A stretch of DNA of 64,000 nucleotides from Laccaria trichodermophora (lineage: Eukaryota; Basidiomycota; Agaricomycetes; Agaricales; Hydnangiaceae), in the NCBI GenBank assembly GCA_018417955.1, contig JACTVC010000030.1, positions 124,001 to 188,000 on the forward strand, given 5' to 3'. Position numbers and translations under genes: made by a program. Of this stretch, positions 47,432-58,842 are shown piece after piece (the first letter of the stretch is position 1; every line of letters starts with the position of its first letter). The notes below the pieces were generated by a model. That model worked only from the letters and a program-made list of their open reading frames with translations, did no database searches and had not been told where the DNA came from.

Positions 47432-48142
47432 AGTGGAAGAGGAGTAGAAAATTTATACCAATGAAGGTGGTTCCAGTGCAAGGGAATCTTGTGGAATGGG
47501 TGAGGTATATGGAGGAAGCAGCATGAGCAAGAACAGCTGAAAACACATACAACAAACACATCATGTCTCAGGTTGAGAAATTAAACCTCTTTGGGATAGA
47601 CTTGGCATGATGTGCACTACATCCAGGGTTTCCATTATTATAGGCCAAAGGTACTCACTTTGTTTTCATATTGTGATCTCCCTGCTGAATGACACTCATG
47701 TAGATTTGTCATACAATACAAAGTACCAGACTCAACTTATTGAGTCTGTAAAGGAGGACATTAAGCACTCACATGACAAGGTACCCTCCTCCTCCCTCTT
47801 TCCCATCCATTTCCAACCACTGACTTACTTAACCACCAGTTCACGATGTTGTATCATGTCAATTCACACTCTGCATGCAAGTGCTCAAAATGCTTGACCT
47901 CTGAATCCCCCCTATAGCAGGGGTCATTCTGGGCCCACCAAATCGAATGGCAACTTCTCAAATCTGGAATGCATGGAAGATGTTCTTGAGAACTCTATGC
48001 TGAAGATCACAAACTGAAATTCAGACACTCAGCATTCCATGCACTTGATGCATAGCTGCATGATGCCCACCATCGCTGCATGCAATCATGAATATGGTAA
48101 AGGATTCAGACAGGGTTTACCCACATGTTGATAGAAAAATTC

Positions 48143-51100
48143 TCAGGTGGTATTAGCAGTTAGAAGTAGCTGAAGCAAGGAGTGCACAGCTGCCTGAACA
48201 GGACTTGAGACCCTTCCTCTGCCTCCTCCTCCATGACAGCGATGCTCTTTGAGGTGCTGGGACTGTCTGACAACTTTGGGTGCTTGTGCGGCTGGCAGTG
48301 TGCAGACTTCAGCTGGACCACATGTTGCACCAATGGCCACTCATCCCACCCTACTTTGTGGCTCAGAAACCCACCCTCATTAATTTTATGCAGCACATAT
48401 GATGCATAGTATGCGTTGATGCCCGAGTATCCAACACAACTGGTGGTAAGATGAGAGTCAATATGTATTACCTCCCTCCCACATTTTTACATGCTATATT
48501 GGTAAGATTTTTCAACCTGAATAGTTTGTTGGTTGGTGTGAGTTTCTGACCCAGGCAATTAACTAAAAAGTGAATTTTTCTATCTGTTTGGAAGAGCAGG
48601 GTCTGAGTAACATGTGGAATAATGTACACCTTGTTTATACCTGTCCCTGCTCATCATTGCTTTCAACTTACATAGTACTATTCTCAGCATGCTATGAAAT
48701 GGCAGTGCATTCAATACACTCACCAACCATGCAACTCAAGGGTGAAGAACTTGAAAATACCAATGCCTTGCTGCAAATTATGTCAAGATATCAATAAATA
48801 TGGAACCTCATTCAGGAAACTTCCCTGTTGACGACTCAACCTCACCTTCATGCTTACACCACTGACAGACTCCTTTTGTTATGCCTCGCCACCCACTCCA
48901 ACCTCCTAGCTCCAGTGGCAAAGATTTTGATTCTCCGTCCAGCAGATCATCCAGTTTGGATGAGTCTGACCCCAGGAACAATCTCCTTTCTCTTGGTGGA
49001 GTGGCACAAGTTTTAGTTGTCAGCTCAAATCCTACAAGAGAAGAGTATGACAAGGTTTGTCTCCCCTTTGTGCTCAAAGTTCTATGTTCACTGAAAAAAT
49101 TTAGGCTTTGAAAAAGCACAGTTATTGTGTGGCAAGCATGACAAGGAACTTCAACAACTTTGTGAAGAGTTAGTGTCAATCAAAGTCAACCAGCCAAAGT
49201 GCTCGCGACATAGTCAAGGCAACAGTGGGCATCCTCAAGTTATTGAAAAGCACTAAGAGGAAATCATGTCGATTGGTTGAATGTTTAGCCTTACTTGCAA
49301 GATGTTCCTTCCTGACAACTACAATACAGTCATTACCAACAGCTCTCATCCCCAACAGAGTCTTGTCAACAGCCCCCAGAGATACATTACAAAGGTGGCT
49401 GAGGAAGCTGGCATTTTATCAGAAATATATGAGACGATTCCCAAATGCTTTCATGGTTTGATGAGAGAGCACAGTCAATTTGGCATCTTGGTGAGTTTAT
49501 ATGTCTACTACTTTATGCAATGACTCTGACAATCTTTGTAGTTTTGCAATAAACACCAAAAGGTTTGCTCAACCATTAGTAGGTACCATTTACATCATGA
49601 AAACGTGGCAGTTGCCATGAGGCATCTTGATCAGCTACCATGAATGAAATGAAATCATTTCATTTCATTCATGGCACTTATTTCATTTCTTCAGAAAAGG
49701 TGTGTTTCATTCATTTGCGATGATTTTTTTCATTTTTTGTTTCATTCTTTTTCAGGGAAAATGAAACACCTTTTGCCTCATTCTGTTTCATTCTCACTTC
49801 TGTTTCATTCCTGCCAGAAAGAATAAGTTTGATTCTGCTTCATTCATTCCTGACAATTATTTCATTCTTTGTTTCATTCTTGCCAGAGGATTGAATATTT
49901 CATTCATTTTCAATCATTATTTCATTATTTCTGGACAGTTATTTCAATGATGTAGTACATGTACAAATAAGGAAATAATATACAAATGATGCCTGATATG
50001 GTTTGTGCCCTTCTGCAGTAGATTGAGGGGCCATGTGGGGGTATTTTTGGATTTGAGGCAGATATATGCAAAGAGCTATCAGTGGTGTTGCCAAATAGGG
50101 CACTTACATTTTGTTCCCATCAATTACATAATCACCTCCCATCTCACAATGGAATGAAACACATGCCCCAAAATGAATGAAACAAAAATGAGGCAGCTCA
50201 ATGACATGGATGAAGCCAAAATGAAAGGAGCTTCGCAACAAGATCATACCAAAGATATTTGGTGCTGACCTTCCTGATGTTGTGAATCAAATCAGTGTGA
50301 GCCATGCTGCCAAGCGAGCCAGAAACAACAACTTCCAGCAGCTTCTGCATTGTAACATGGAGTGGAATAAGTATCCCAAGTTTGCTCCTGTTCTATATGC
50401 TGCTTGAGAATCAGATGGACACTGCATTGATGATCAAATGAAGGTTTTTATGAACCCACAGCTTGTTTTGGTAAGTATTACATCTTTGTACACTGGATCA
50501 CTCACTTGCTATCAGGCTCTCAAAGGTTTGTTGACTGGTGCTGGGTTGATTACAAAGGTCAGCAAATACGCAAAGCCTAAAACACATGCCACCTTGTGGG
50601 GGCTTCTTGGTGTGACATCTGGTTCTATTGCTGGCATCGCTATTCTGGTACATGGTAAACTCCTTTGTGAACTGTGTAACTTTTGCATTGATTTCTTCTT
50701 TCTAAAAGGTTCATTTCATCTTCTCTTCTGATCCTGAGCTTTCTGCTGGGAAGGGAGCCATCACTGGTATCGACTACAGCAAAGATTTTAGCTCATACAA
50801 GATGTTTATCATTCAGAAGCTCAAGACTCCATACAGGAAGGTGCTATTCAATCTTTACAACCAAGTTATCTTTGACTCAGCTACAGTGAATACCATTGTG
50901 AATCATTTGGGAGACAGGGATGAAAGTAGCAGCATTGAGGATGCAACCAACCAATTCCAGACACTTGCCTTCACCACCCCTGAACTTGCCACTCCCAGTA
51001 ATATTGAATAAGTTGTCTTTGACACTCTCCCCACCAGCCCCAATGCCGAACAAAGAATTGTCAGTGCTGGACCATCAAAGGAGCACAGCCCTGGCAATCA

Positions 51101-51311
51101 GGCTTCTGCTGTTGCACACAATCAGCTGCTTTCAACGACATATCATGCGGCTCCATCTACATTGGTCACACCAGAAGTCAGGGTTGTAGAAAAGTCGAAG
51201 AAAGGGAAAGCAAGGGAAAAAGGAACTGTTCAGGATGAGGTGGCAGCAGTTGTTGAGGCTATAATACCAGATACCAGAAAGCCTCACAAACCACACATGC
51301 GCAAGACTTAG
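48143..51311. other. Degenerate multi-exon coding remnants, unknown
   Basis: Several frames look like exons but none is intact. Minus 48396-48160 reads MLHKINEGGFLSHKVGWDEWPLVQ. Plus-strand pieces run from about 49100 (KHDKELQQLCEELVS) through 49281-49523 (LPDNYNTVITNSSH, VAEEAGILSEIY), 50250-50731 (VNQISVSHAAKRARNN, ALKGLLTGAGLI) and 50740-51010 (LSAGKGAITGIDYSKDFSSYK). The plus pieces resemble a hypothetical protein common in transposon-rich Agaricomycete loci, broken by stops. I cannot name it. It may be the cargo of a transposon ending at 47311 and 52277. Confidence 0.35.
49635..49945. repeat. ATTTC/TTCATTC-rich low-complexity tract
   Basis: About 300 bp built mostly of tttcattc-like words, with a short palindromic core (aatgaaatgaaatcatttcatttcatt near 49643). 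A weaker version is near 20440-20650. Confidence 0.7.
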
Positions 51312-51479
51312 TTACACCTGTTTGTAGTCCTGGGTGCCTTCAATTCCATTTGTTCACTGTCACTGTTCCTTATGTCGAAGTGTGAAGTGCATCAGTGTGC
51401 TTGTGCTAATAAGTCTCTCATGTGTCTATAGGTTGACCTGCTTTCCATTATATTAACCTGATATATAGTGTTAATATAT

Positions 51480-51633
51480 GACCCACTAGTATAGTGGTAA
51501 CTATCGATCACTAACCAAAGGTAAGTAAGACCATAAGCTCAAGAGTTTGAATCCCAGCTAATACAATACAAAATACCCTACATAGATTAAATAGTACAAT
51601 AGACTATAAAGCAGAATAGAATAGAATAGACAC
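51480..51633 (+). mobile_element. tRNA-derived SINE-like element
   Basis: The head resembles a tRNA with an A-box (tagtatagtggtaact) and a B-box-like agtttgaatccca about 55 nt apart, followed by a tail of aatac/aatag repeats. The tail resumes at 52278-52400 after an inserted MITE. Head, tail and pentanucleotide repeats together suggest a Pol III retroelement; the parent tRNA is not identifiable. Confidence 0.5.
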
Positions 51634-52279
51634 TACTATGTTTGTTCAGGAGTTTGAAACTGCACATTATCTTGCCCTCTGCTTACCCTAGGAGCTTGAA
51701 ATTTTGAGAGAAGATGTATTCATGCATTAGATTCACAATTCCAGAATTTCAGAGGAAGACTCAAAGATTTGTGTGCTGGAGTCATGACTTTGTGTTTTTC
51801 ATTACACCAACCAAACAAAAGTAATGGAATGTTTTCTCAGATCCCTTCGGATCGGGCAGACCATTTATTCTGAAACTTTCCAATTGCATTCAAATGGCAT
51901 TTGAGAATCTACATACAAATTTATAGAGAGATACATGAAGTGCTCTTGGAAGGGAGGGTGAAATACCAAATTTTATTTGCAAACAGCTCTCCAATCGTGG
52001 CATTTGCATGACATTCGCCTGTCAAACGACCTTCATCTGTCAGCCAAAGTAATTGTGACCTTGCGTGACAGCAGTTTCAATCTCCTGATATTTTGAACCC
52101 TGAGCATCGGAATGCCTCTGACAGCGAATACAACACATCTACACCAATAAAAATTAGATATTCATATAGAAGAAAAAAAGCTAGATCGAGTGGTCAAAAA
52201 ATCTGAAGGGCTTGAGGAAGTGGTGAGCCATAAATCGTGCAATGCTGAAAAAGTTTCAAACTCCTGAACAAACATAGTA
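51634..52279. mobile_element. MITE, 642 bp, in SINE tail
   Basis: Ends CTATGTTTGTTCAGGAG... (about 26-bp TIRs) at 51636 and 52277, with TA on each side (51634-51635; 52278-52279). The pentanucleotide tail of the SINE-like element lies on both sides, showing insertion into that tail. No coding capacity. Confidence 0.75.
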
Positions 52280-53426
52280 AGTGCTACAAAGTAGAATACA
52301 AATACAATACAATACAATACAGTAGAATATACTACAAAGTCAAATAGAATAAATATAGTAGAATTCAAAAAATAGACTACAAAATATAATAGAAATAGAA
52401 ATATATATTAAAATGAAATTTCTCATTCCTTCACAGTTACAATACATAGAGCACATTATTGAAACTTGGTTAGGACTTGGTTGAAACCATGGTTTCAAGA
52501 GGACTTTACACTCCCCCACATATTCCAGTTGGACTCCAGATGGATTACTGCTGTTCATCCAGTATTTTTTCTAATTTTTCTTTGGTGGCAACCCAGCCAA
52601 ATGTTAGTCTAGAATCCACCTGGACTCCAGCTGGACTCCAGGTCCACCATCTGGACTGCATGGACTCCACCTCATAACACAGTCAACCAGCCAGACTCCA
52701 GATGGAGTCCAGCAGGAGTTTACAATTTCTGTTTATTTATTATTGTTATTATTAAACAAAGAAAAAAGAATGCCATGACCAGGAATTGAACACTCAATCA
52801 CTTGGGCAGCCTTTACTGCTGCAATAAACCACTACACCATGAAGGCTTTATTATCTGAACGATCTTTACACATCATATACCCTCGCTCCTGGCATGTTTC
52901 AAAAGCAGGCCAAACACGTTGGCTTTGTTGCCATGTCGTCGTCTTTCGTCTTCCCACCACCACCTTCCCTCCACATCCAACCTCGTTCAACACACCCAAC
53001 GACCGCAGCTCATTTCCACCCACCACCACACACATATGGCAAAAAAGGAGACCACACCAGTGAAGTCAAGGAAGCGTCAAGCGTCAAATGCTGACGAGCA
53101 ACCAGTCAAACGCAGCCAATGCAGCCAGAACAATGACAACCACGACAAACAAGAAGATTCCAACCAGTGGGCCGATGAGGAGCAGGCCATGGAGACCAAA
53201 GGAAGGGCAGGAAAGGGGGGAAAGCAAGGGCAGGCGAAGGCACCTGCCCAAAGGTGCGATCCTTCCCCCAATTCCTCGCAACTGACGATTTCTACAGGAA
53301 AACCGCCCAGGACCACAATCGAGAAGATGTGGCGCTTGCATCGCCACCCAGGTCGAAGCAAACCCTATACGTATCCCCTCCCCTCATCCTTTTTTCATTT
53401 TTTATTTCTATTCTGGTGCCGAGCAC

Positions 53427-54248
53427 ATGTTGTCTGCCAGCAGCATCAGTGTCGCACCCCCACGTCAATCCCTTCACCGCACCAATCCCACCTCTGGACA
53501 ACAACCCACACCAGCTGACAACTTGACCCCTGCTCAGCCCATGCCTGCTTCCGTTACCCAACACCGCCAGGCTGCCAAACCATGTGGTGGCCCCAATGAA
53601 ACCAACAACAACAACCACCCCCTCCAAGATATGAACAGCAATGACATGAACAGACCCAACGAAGATGAACAACCAAACAAAGATGAACAACCTGCAGACA
53701 CCCAGCATGACAACGATGACAACAACCAGCACAACAACAATGACAACCAGCACAACGATGACAATGATGACAACCAGCACAACGACGACAATGATGACAA
53801 CCAGCATGACAACGACAATGACATCCAGCATGATGAACAGCACAATGAACAGCACAATGAACAGCATGATGAGCAGCACATCAACACTGGGAGTGCCACC
53901 TGTCCATACACCAAGCATGCCCACGTCAGTACCAACACCCTGAGCACCAACACCACTGCCACACGTCAGCAAGCCATGCCCGCCAATGCCAGTACCAATG
54001 CTGCCACACGTCAGCACGATGCGCATGCCAACACAATCAACATGACCCCACGCCAGCATGTCATGCCTGCCAACATCAACACCAGTACCAATGTAGCCAC
54101 ACCTCAGCATGCTGTGCCCACCACGCACACAGTCATGGGGAAGCCCAATGCTAACATAGATAGCCAACATAATGCAGATAACAACAACACAGGTGTGTTA
54201 ACGCTACCATGTCTTATCACAGTCAGGATAAGTGGTCCACTATCCTGA
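53427..54248 (+). CDS. Asn/His/Asp/Gln-rich low-complexity ORF, 273 aa
   Basis: A frame open from 53427 (MLSASSISVAPPRQSLHR) to 54248. The middle (about residues 85-145) is a tandem (DNQHNDDN)n and (EQHN)n repeat; the rest is Thr/Asn/Gln/Pro-rich. No domain. It could be a transposon accessory protein or an accidental frame in a minisatellite; the true start may lie in an upstream exon ending near 53360 (a donor-like gtatcc is at 53370). The opposite strand also stays open here because of the repeat composition. Confidence 0.35.
   Translation: MLSASSISVAPPRQSLHRTNPTSGQQPTPADNLTPAQPMPASVTQHRQAAKPCGGPNETNNNNHPLQDMNSNDMNRPNEDEQPNKDEQPADTQHDNDDNNQHNNNDNQHNDDNDDNQHNDDNDDNQHDNDNDIQHDEQHNEQHNEQHDEQHINTGSATCPYTKHAHVSTNTLSTNTTATRQQAMPANASTNAATRQHDAHANTINMTPRQHVMPANINTSTNVATPQHAVPTTHTVMGKPNANIDSQHNADNNNTGVLTLPCLITVRISGPLS
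53700..53885 (+). repeat. Coding minisatellite (gacaaccagcacaacga units)
   Basis: Direct repeats of about 33-36 nt with internal 9-12-nt repeats (aatgacaaccagcac, cagcacaatgaa) encode the Asn/Asp/His-rich tract. Confidence 0.8.
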
Positions 54249-54550
54249 CTGTGAAAACTCATCTCAATGTTGGGATGGTAGGTAACCCACCACCCATCCT
54301 GATAGTTGAGATGTCAGGGACTTGTGTCCATCCTTCATCCATCTGGGTGAAGATGTTTCTATTTTTATTTATATATCATGTAATATTACCATGACTTGGT
54401 GCTAAGTAAACCGTTTAGAACATTTTTGTGGGCAGCAGCTCAAGCATGATGGCAATCCAAGTCAAGCAGCATCTACACACCATGAAGGTACCCTTTACCT
54501 ATCTGTGTTTTATCCTATTGTATTAAACTTTCTCAAATACAGATACAGTT

Positions 54551-55837
54551 ATGGCTAGTCCACCAAAAGGGACAATTCCTGCATATGGCTCATCATGTTC
54601 GACTGGTGGAGTCTTCCAGGGAAAAGCTCTGGGCAATTCCATTAACATTGGTGATGCTGTTGAAGTCTGGGAGGAGATGGATGTTTTTAGAGAGGGTCTA
54701 GCTCAGAAACCAGTCAAGGGAAAGATTCACTTCTACATCTCAAACCTCAAACCACCCGATATTGACATCACCAAGTCCTCTTTTATTGCCAATGTCTCTG
54801 ATATCAGAAAGTGTGAAACCATTCAAGATGTTATTGGTTGTGGATCCCGAGACTATTCACCTATTCGACGTGAGTTTGATAAAATTTTTGGTAAATATAT
54901 ATTAATCACTCTACATAGAACCTGCCTATCGCCTCTTCAAATATGAAGAAGAGGGCTGGAGTGTCCAAGGACACTATGAATCAATCATGAAGCGTAAACC
55001 AATGGATGAGGACTATGTAGAGTGGTTGGATGATGAGCAGAACAGAAAGATTATTCGTATTTTGGGTGTAAGTCATTTATTAGACTCTTTTTGAATTATT
55101 TTAATGAAAAGTCTGGTTTCTAGACTACATTTGATCCTAGTCTCTCAGTATCTTTGCCTGGATTTACAGGCCATCTTGGTTCTAGCATTGGGTCTCATTC
55201 TGTATCTGCACACTCTGGCTCTCGTGCAGGCTCTCGTATCACATCTGCTGGTCATTCTTCATCCACTGTTGAACAAGGTTCATCTCAAGGTCACTGGTTC
55301 ATTGGAAAAGACAAACTGTCTCCAGCATTGAGAAGCTGTCTTGTTGAAGAGCTTAATCTCAATGCTAATTATACAAATTGTTCAGCTGCAGGCCTGTGCT
55401 TTGCCTGGGGATGATATTTAGAATGTACTGCAGCTCTTGCACAGGCCAAAGAAATGGTAGCAGCTGGTAGGCCATCTGACATTCCTGCTTTTACAGAATG
55501 GATGGTAATTGAAGTCTTCATTGGGAGGTCAACATGGTATGCCAACTATGTTCTAGCCTTTGGAGCAATTGCAGACAAAGAAACAGCCTTTCCTGAAATG
55601 AGGGACTGGTTGGATAGTCCACCAGATCAAGTCCATCGATCTGATACTGAGCATCTTTGGGGTATTCAGGATCAGCTGTCTTTTACTATGGAGGAAATAA
55701 AGAAGTGGCAGGACAATGGTGGAACTTTGGACAAAAATTATAGTCCAACTCCTAGTCCAGAACCAGATGGTTCCTCAAAAGGACAGGGCAAGGGAAAGGT
55801 TAAGGCTCAGTCAAAGTCTCACAAGAAATTGAAGTAG
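54551..55837 (+). pseudogene. Transposon accessory gene, 400 codons, one stop
   Basis: Three exons: 54551-54890, 54919-55067, 55124-55837; both introns close phase. One TGA at 55412-55414 interrupts exon 3 (WG-stop-YLECTAALAQAKE). Before it: SINIGDAVEVWEEMDVFREG, IHFYISNLKPPDIDITKS and RDYSPIRREFD, then a Ser/Gly-rich linker. After it: FTEWMVIEVFIGRSTWYANY, then a basic tail (GKGKVKAQSKSHKKLK). Similar proteins are found in Agaricomycete transposon-rich loci, but I know no function. The stop again fits a CGA to TGA change. Confidence 0.55.
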
Positions 55838-55939
55838 TAGATTTTTTCTTCTTGATTTTCAGTTCAAAGTCACTAATGTTTTTTCTTTGTACTTGTAGCT
55901 CAGCTTTGAACAGTATTCCATTTTTTTTACAGATTTGTA

Positions 55940-58375
55940 GTGTCTCTTGGCTCTCTCGGTTTCACCATCATATGCACTTCATTATCTCTTTTGAAAGGCT
56001 TTACTTCCACTGTAACTCCTTTCTCGTTTATGACAAGGCTATGCATTATTCTTGCCTTTGTGCCTTTGGTCTCTGCAGCTCCAAAAACACAGCCATTTCC
56101 CAATCTGCCATTCAAAGTTTTCAGTGGATTTGTAGAACAAACATTTGGTCCAAATATATCATTGGCTACAGTGCTTCTTCTCTTATTTACAATGACTGAA
56201 AATTCTGAATTGCTCAGTCTACATGCCCACCAACAGCATCCAGCTGAGGGTGAAAATAAAACTGTAGCTTCTGGATGGATTCGTTCTTTGTCATGTGCCA
56301 TAATGCACCGATTGAAGGATGATATTAAAACAGTACTTCGTCCTGGAGAATATCAGCCAAAGCAAAATCACCAAGTCACAAAATTGTCTACCAAACTTGA
56401 TGCATTTGCAAACTTATTGAATCTTACCCCATATGACCATCAGGGAAAGTTCAAAGAGAGACTGCAGCCAGTTTCCTATATTGCAATTCAAGCTGTTCAT
56501 GCTATTTGTCCTGATAGCATTACTTGTGTTGATCAATGGTGTGCTTCTAGAGCTCTTTTGCAAATAACCAGACCAAGAGATGTCCCATTGGTTACCTTGA
56601 TCAAAGACAATATTCCTTATGAGGATTTTCCTGTTCTGACAGGCAAATGCATGCAATGTGGTGCTATCTATTATGCAGATCATGAGTGCTTTAAAGATAA
56701 CTATGGTTCTTGGACCAAGTGCTATCTAAATTCTGCATGATTTCTAAAGATAGGACAGTCTACTTGGGTTGACAGAAATTTTACACACTCTGTTCTCAGT
56801 GGAATGTATAATTTCCATGCATCAGCCTCTGTGTATACACAGCATTGGAATGATTGTGCTTCAGTTACTGACTCCAAGGTCCAAGTTACCCGGCATCATA
56901 TTTGGCAGGCTTTTGTTCAGGAATCAATCAGAACAATTGCAAGTGTGAATAGCAACAATTTGGAGTTGCCTGACAGCTTGAACATTGAAGAAGTTACCCA
57001 GCAGGCATTTGAGAAATTAGGAAATGGGGGGGTAATAGAGCCAGGAAAAGGGCATTCATGTTCCAAGTGCTGTCAACCATATAAAGAGACTGCAGATTTT
57101 ATGGCCAATGAAGATCCTGCAGCAGTGATAGGAGCAGATGAAAATTCTACTGTACCTGTTTTAACAGGAGAATATGCAAATTTATCTGCACAAGATACTA
57201 CGAGAGAGAGACAAGCAGCCCAATTGAGAGCAAACAATCTCAATAATACTGATCCCAATGCTATGGATGTCAGTGATGATGATGCTGATTGTTCAATGAT
57301 CATTTTGGATGGGCCCTCAGGTAATTAAACTTACTTGGCCTTCTAGAAACTGGATGCTGACTTCTTTTTAGCACTGTGCAGCAGAAGGATGTATTAAAGA
57401 CTTACAAAATACAAGAGGGGGGGCATTTTGTGAGGAACATGAAAGAGAATATGGGAATAGATGCCATATCCATGACTGTGCTCGAGATAGAGTTGAAAAT
57501 ACAGTGGCATGCCGCTCTCACCAAGCAGAATGGAAGAAATACAAACTTGACCACAGTCGTTCAAGCTTGCTTGGAGTAAAAAGGATGTTACAAAGGCCAG
57601 AAGAAAGAAATGCTTGGGAGCCTGGTCTTTGCCGAACTGTTCAGCCCCATGATGCTGATGATGATGTTATAATTCCATGACACAATTATTTTGGAGCAGC
57701 CAGATTTTATTGTGTTGAACCATTACAGCACCATGTGGTGTTGTAATTGCATGGGTTAAATTTGACAGAGCTGAGTCTCCAACCAACATTCTTAACTGGT
57801 TAGAGAAAATATATCCTACTGAGGAGTCTCAACCACACTACATTTGCATCGATAAAGCTTGTCAAGTACTTAGAACAGCTATTGCAAATGGAAGCTGGGA
57901 TAGATGGAAGAAAACCACATGTTTCATTGTTGACTCTTATCATTATATCAATCATTGCACATTGGATTATTTGTGCTGCAAATGGTGTAACCCTGGTCCA
58001 TTGAATGGTTCTGCTCCAAATCTTGTCAAAGTTGCTCATGATAAAAATGGTTGACCATATCTTCAACAGGCATTTAATACACAGGTATGCATTGTGTATT
58101 TCTATTAATTTTAATTTGATTTGACTGACTCAATTTTAGGCATGTGAACAATTGAATTCTTGGCTTGGAGGATTTGAGTCCATTCTAAAACGAATGAAAA
58201 CTGGAAATTTTGATTGGTTTTTGCATACCATGCTTTTCTATCACACTCAGCATGTTATTCAAAAGCAAGGACAGCAGGAAGAGCCTCACCAAATCATTCA
58301 AATTATTGATGATGAGGATAATGACAGTGAAGAAACTATTATAGAGAGACATTGGGATGTGGAAGATGATGGCTA
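55940..58375 (+). pseudogene. KDZ-type transposase-like gene (CxC5/CxC6 cysteine clusters)
   Basis: Frame 55940-57328 contains one TGA (56738-56740). It carries a CxC5-like region (HAICPDS, VTLIKDNIPYEDFPVLTG, CMQCGAIYYADHE), a helical part (LKIGQSTWVD, WQAFVQESIRTIAS) and a further CSKC cluster. After an intron-like gap (57322-57372) a second cysteine cluster follows (CAAEGC, GGAFCEEHE, CHIHDC, CRSHQAEW), with RMLQRPEE. The C-terminal enzyme-like part follows (VIAWVKFDRAESPTN, YPTEESQPHYICIDKACQVLRTAI, FIVDSYHYINH, FNTQACEQLNSWLGGFE). Stops near 57680, 57730 and 58052 and a probable indel at the gap make it inactive. This architecture is typical of Agaricomycete CxC5/CxC6-KDZ genes. Confidence 0.65.
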
Positions 58376-58741
58376 AAGTGATGTATTATGTAGTATTGGA
58401 TGTATGATATAGTATTGGAGTCAATGTTTTTTTTTGAAACTGCACTCAAACATTAAATCCCTTAAGACAGTCAAAAATGAGTGTAGTCCATCTGAAGTCA
58501 GGTGGAGTCCAGACAGAGTCTATGCAGACTCCGGATGGACTCCAGCTGTGTATATGTATTTCAGGATCACACAGCCGGAGTCCATCTGGAGTCCAGATAC
58601 CCATCTGGACTATGTGGGGGAGTGTAAAGTACATGCCTGCACAGTACATCTTGTATTAGTGGGCAGCTGGGAGGGATGAGGATTCTTCGTCTCACCTTCC
58701 ATAAGTAACTAGGAATGTTTGTCACTTGTTCAGTACTTATG

Positions 58742-58842
58742 TCGGGTACAGTGTAATGACTAACATTGCTGCCTCTCATACAAATTCTTACAAATTGCAT
58801 ATCTTGGTCGCGGCAGCTCGGGGTTCAATTCCCCGTACCCGA
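58742..58842 (+). tRNA. tRNA-Glu(CTC) with intron
   Basis: Folds by eye into a full cloverleaf: acceptor TCGGGTA/TACCCGA (7 pairs), D-stem GTGT/ACAT, anticodon stem GCTGC/GCGGC, loop CTCTCA...C giving anticodon CTC (Glu), T-stem CGGGG/CCCCG with loop TTCAATT. About 30 nt between positions 37 and 38 (tacaaattc...cttggt) is the usual place for a nuclear tRNA intron. A run of six T (aatttttt) follows as a Pol III terminator. It could be a real gene or the intact head of a dispersed module, since decayed copies lie at 21103 and 46506. Confidence 0.75.

Larger units (their letters stand above)
52503..58630 (+). mobile_element. 6.1-kb TIR transposon with KDZ-like gene
   Basis: Ends are inverted: ACTTTACACTCCCCCACATA at 52503-52522 and its complement at 58611-58630. 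Subterminal tccagatggactcc-type words recur in both orientations (52527-52720 and 58490-58600). Between them lie a low-complexity Asn/His/Asp-rich ORF, a 400-codon three-exon gene and a KDZ/CxC5-CxC6-type gene, all on the plus strand and CpG-poor. No target duplication is visible. Agaricomycete KDZ elements are known as large DNA transposons, but their co-occurrence with these two accessory ORFs is inferred from position only. Confidence 0.65.

Noticed and set aside
52771..52846. Minus-strand tRNA-like sequence (ggtgtagtgg ... gttcaattcc)
   Set aside because: A and B boxes and a GCAGC/GCTGC arm are present, but acceptor and T-stem do not pair and position 33 is G; at most a SINE or tRNA relic.
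53292..54170. 292-codon minus frame, Val/Leu-rich, looks like a membrane protein
   Set aside because: It is the antisense of the (DNQHNDDN)n minisatellite; the hydrophobic runs (VVVVLVVII) are a by-product of the repeat.
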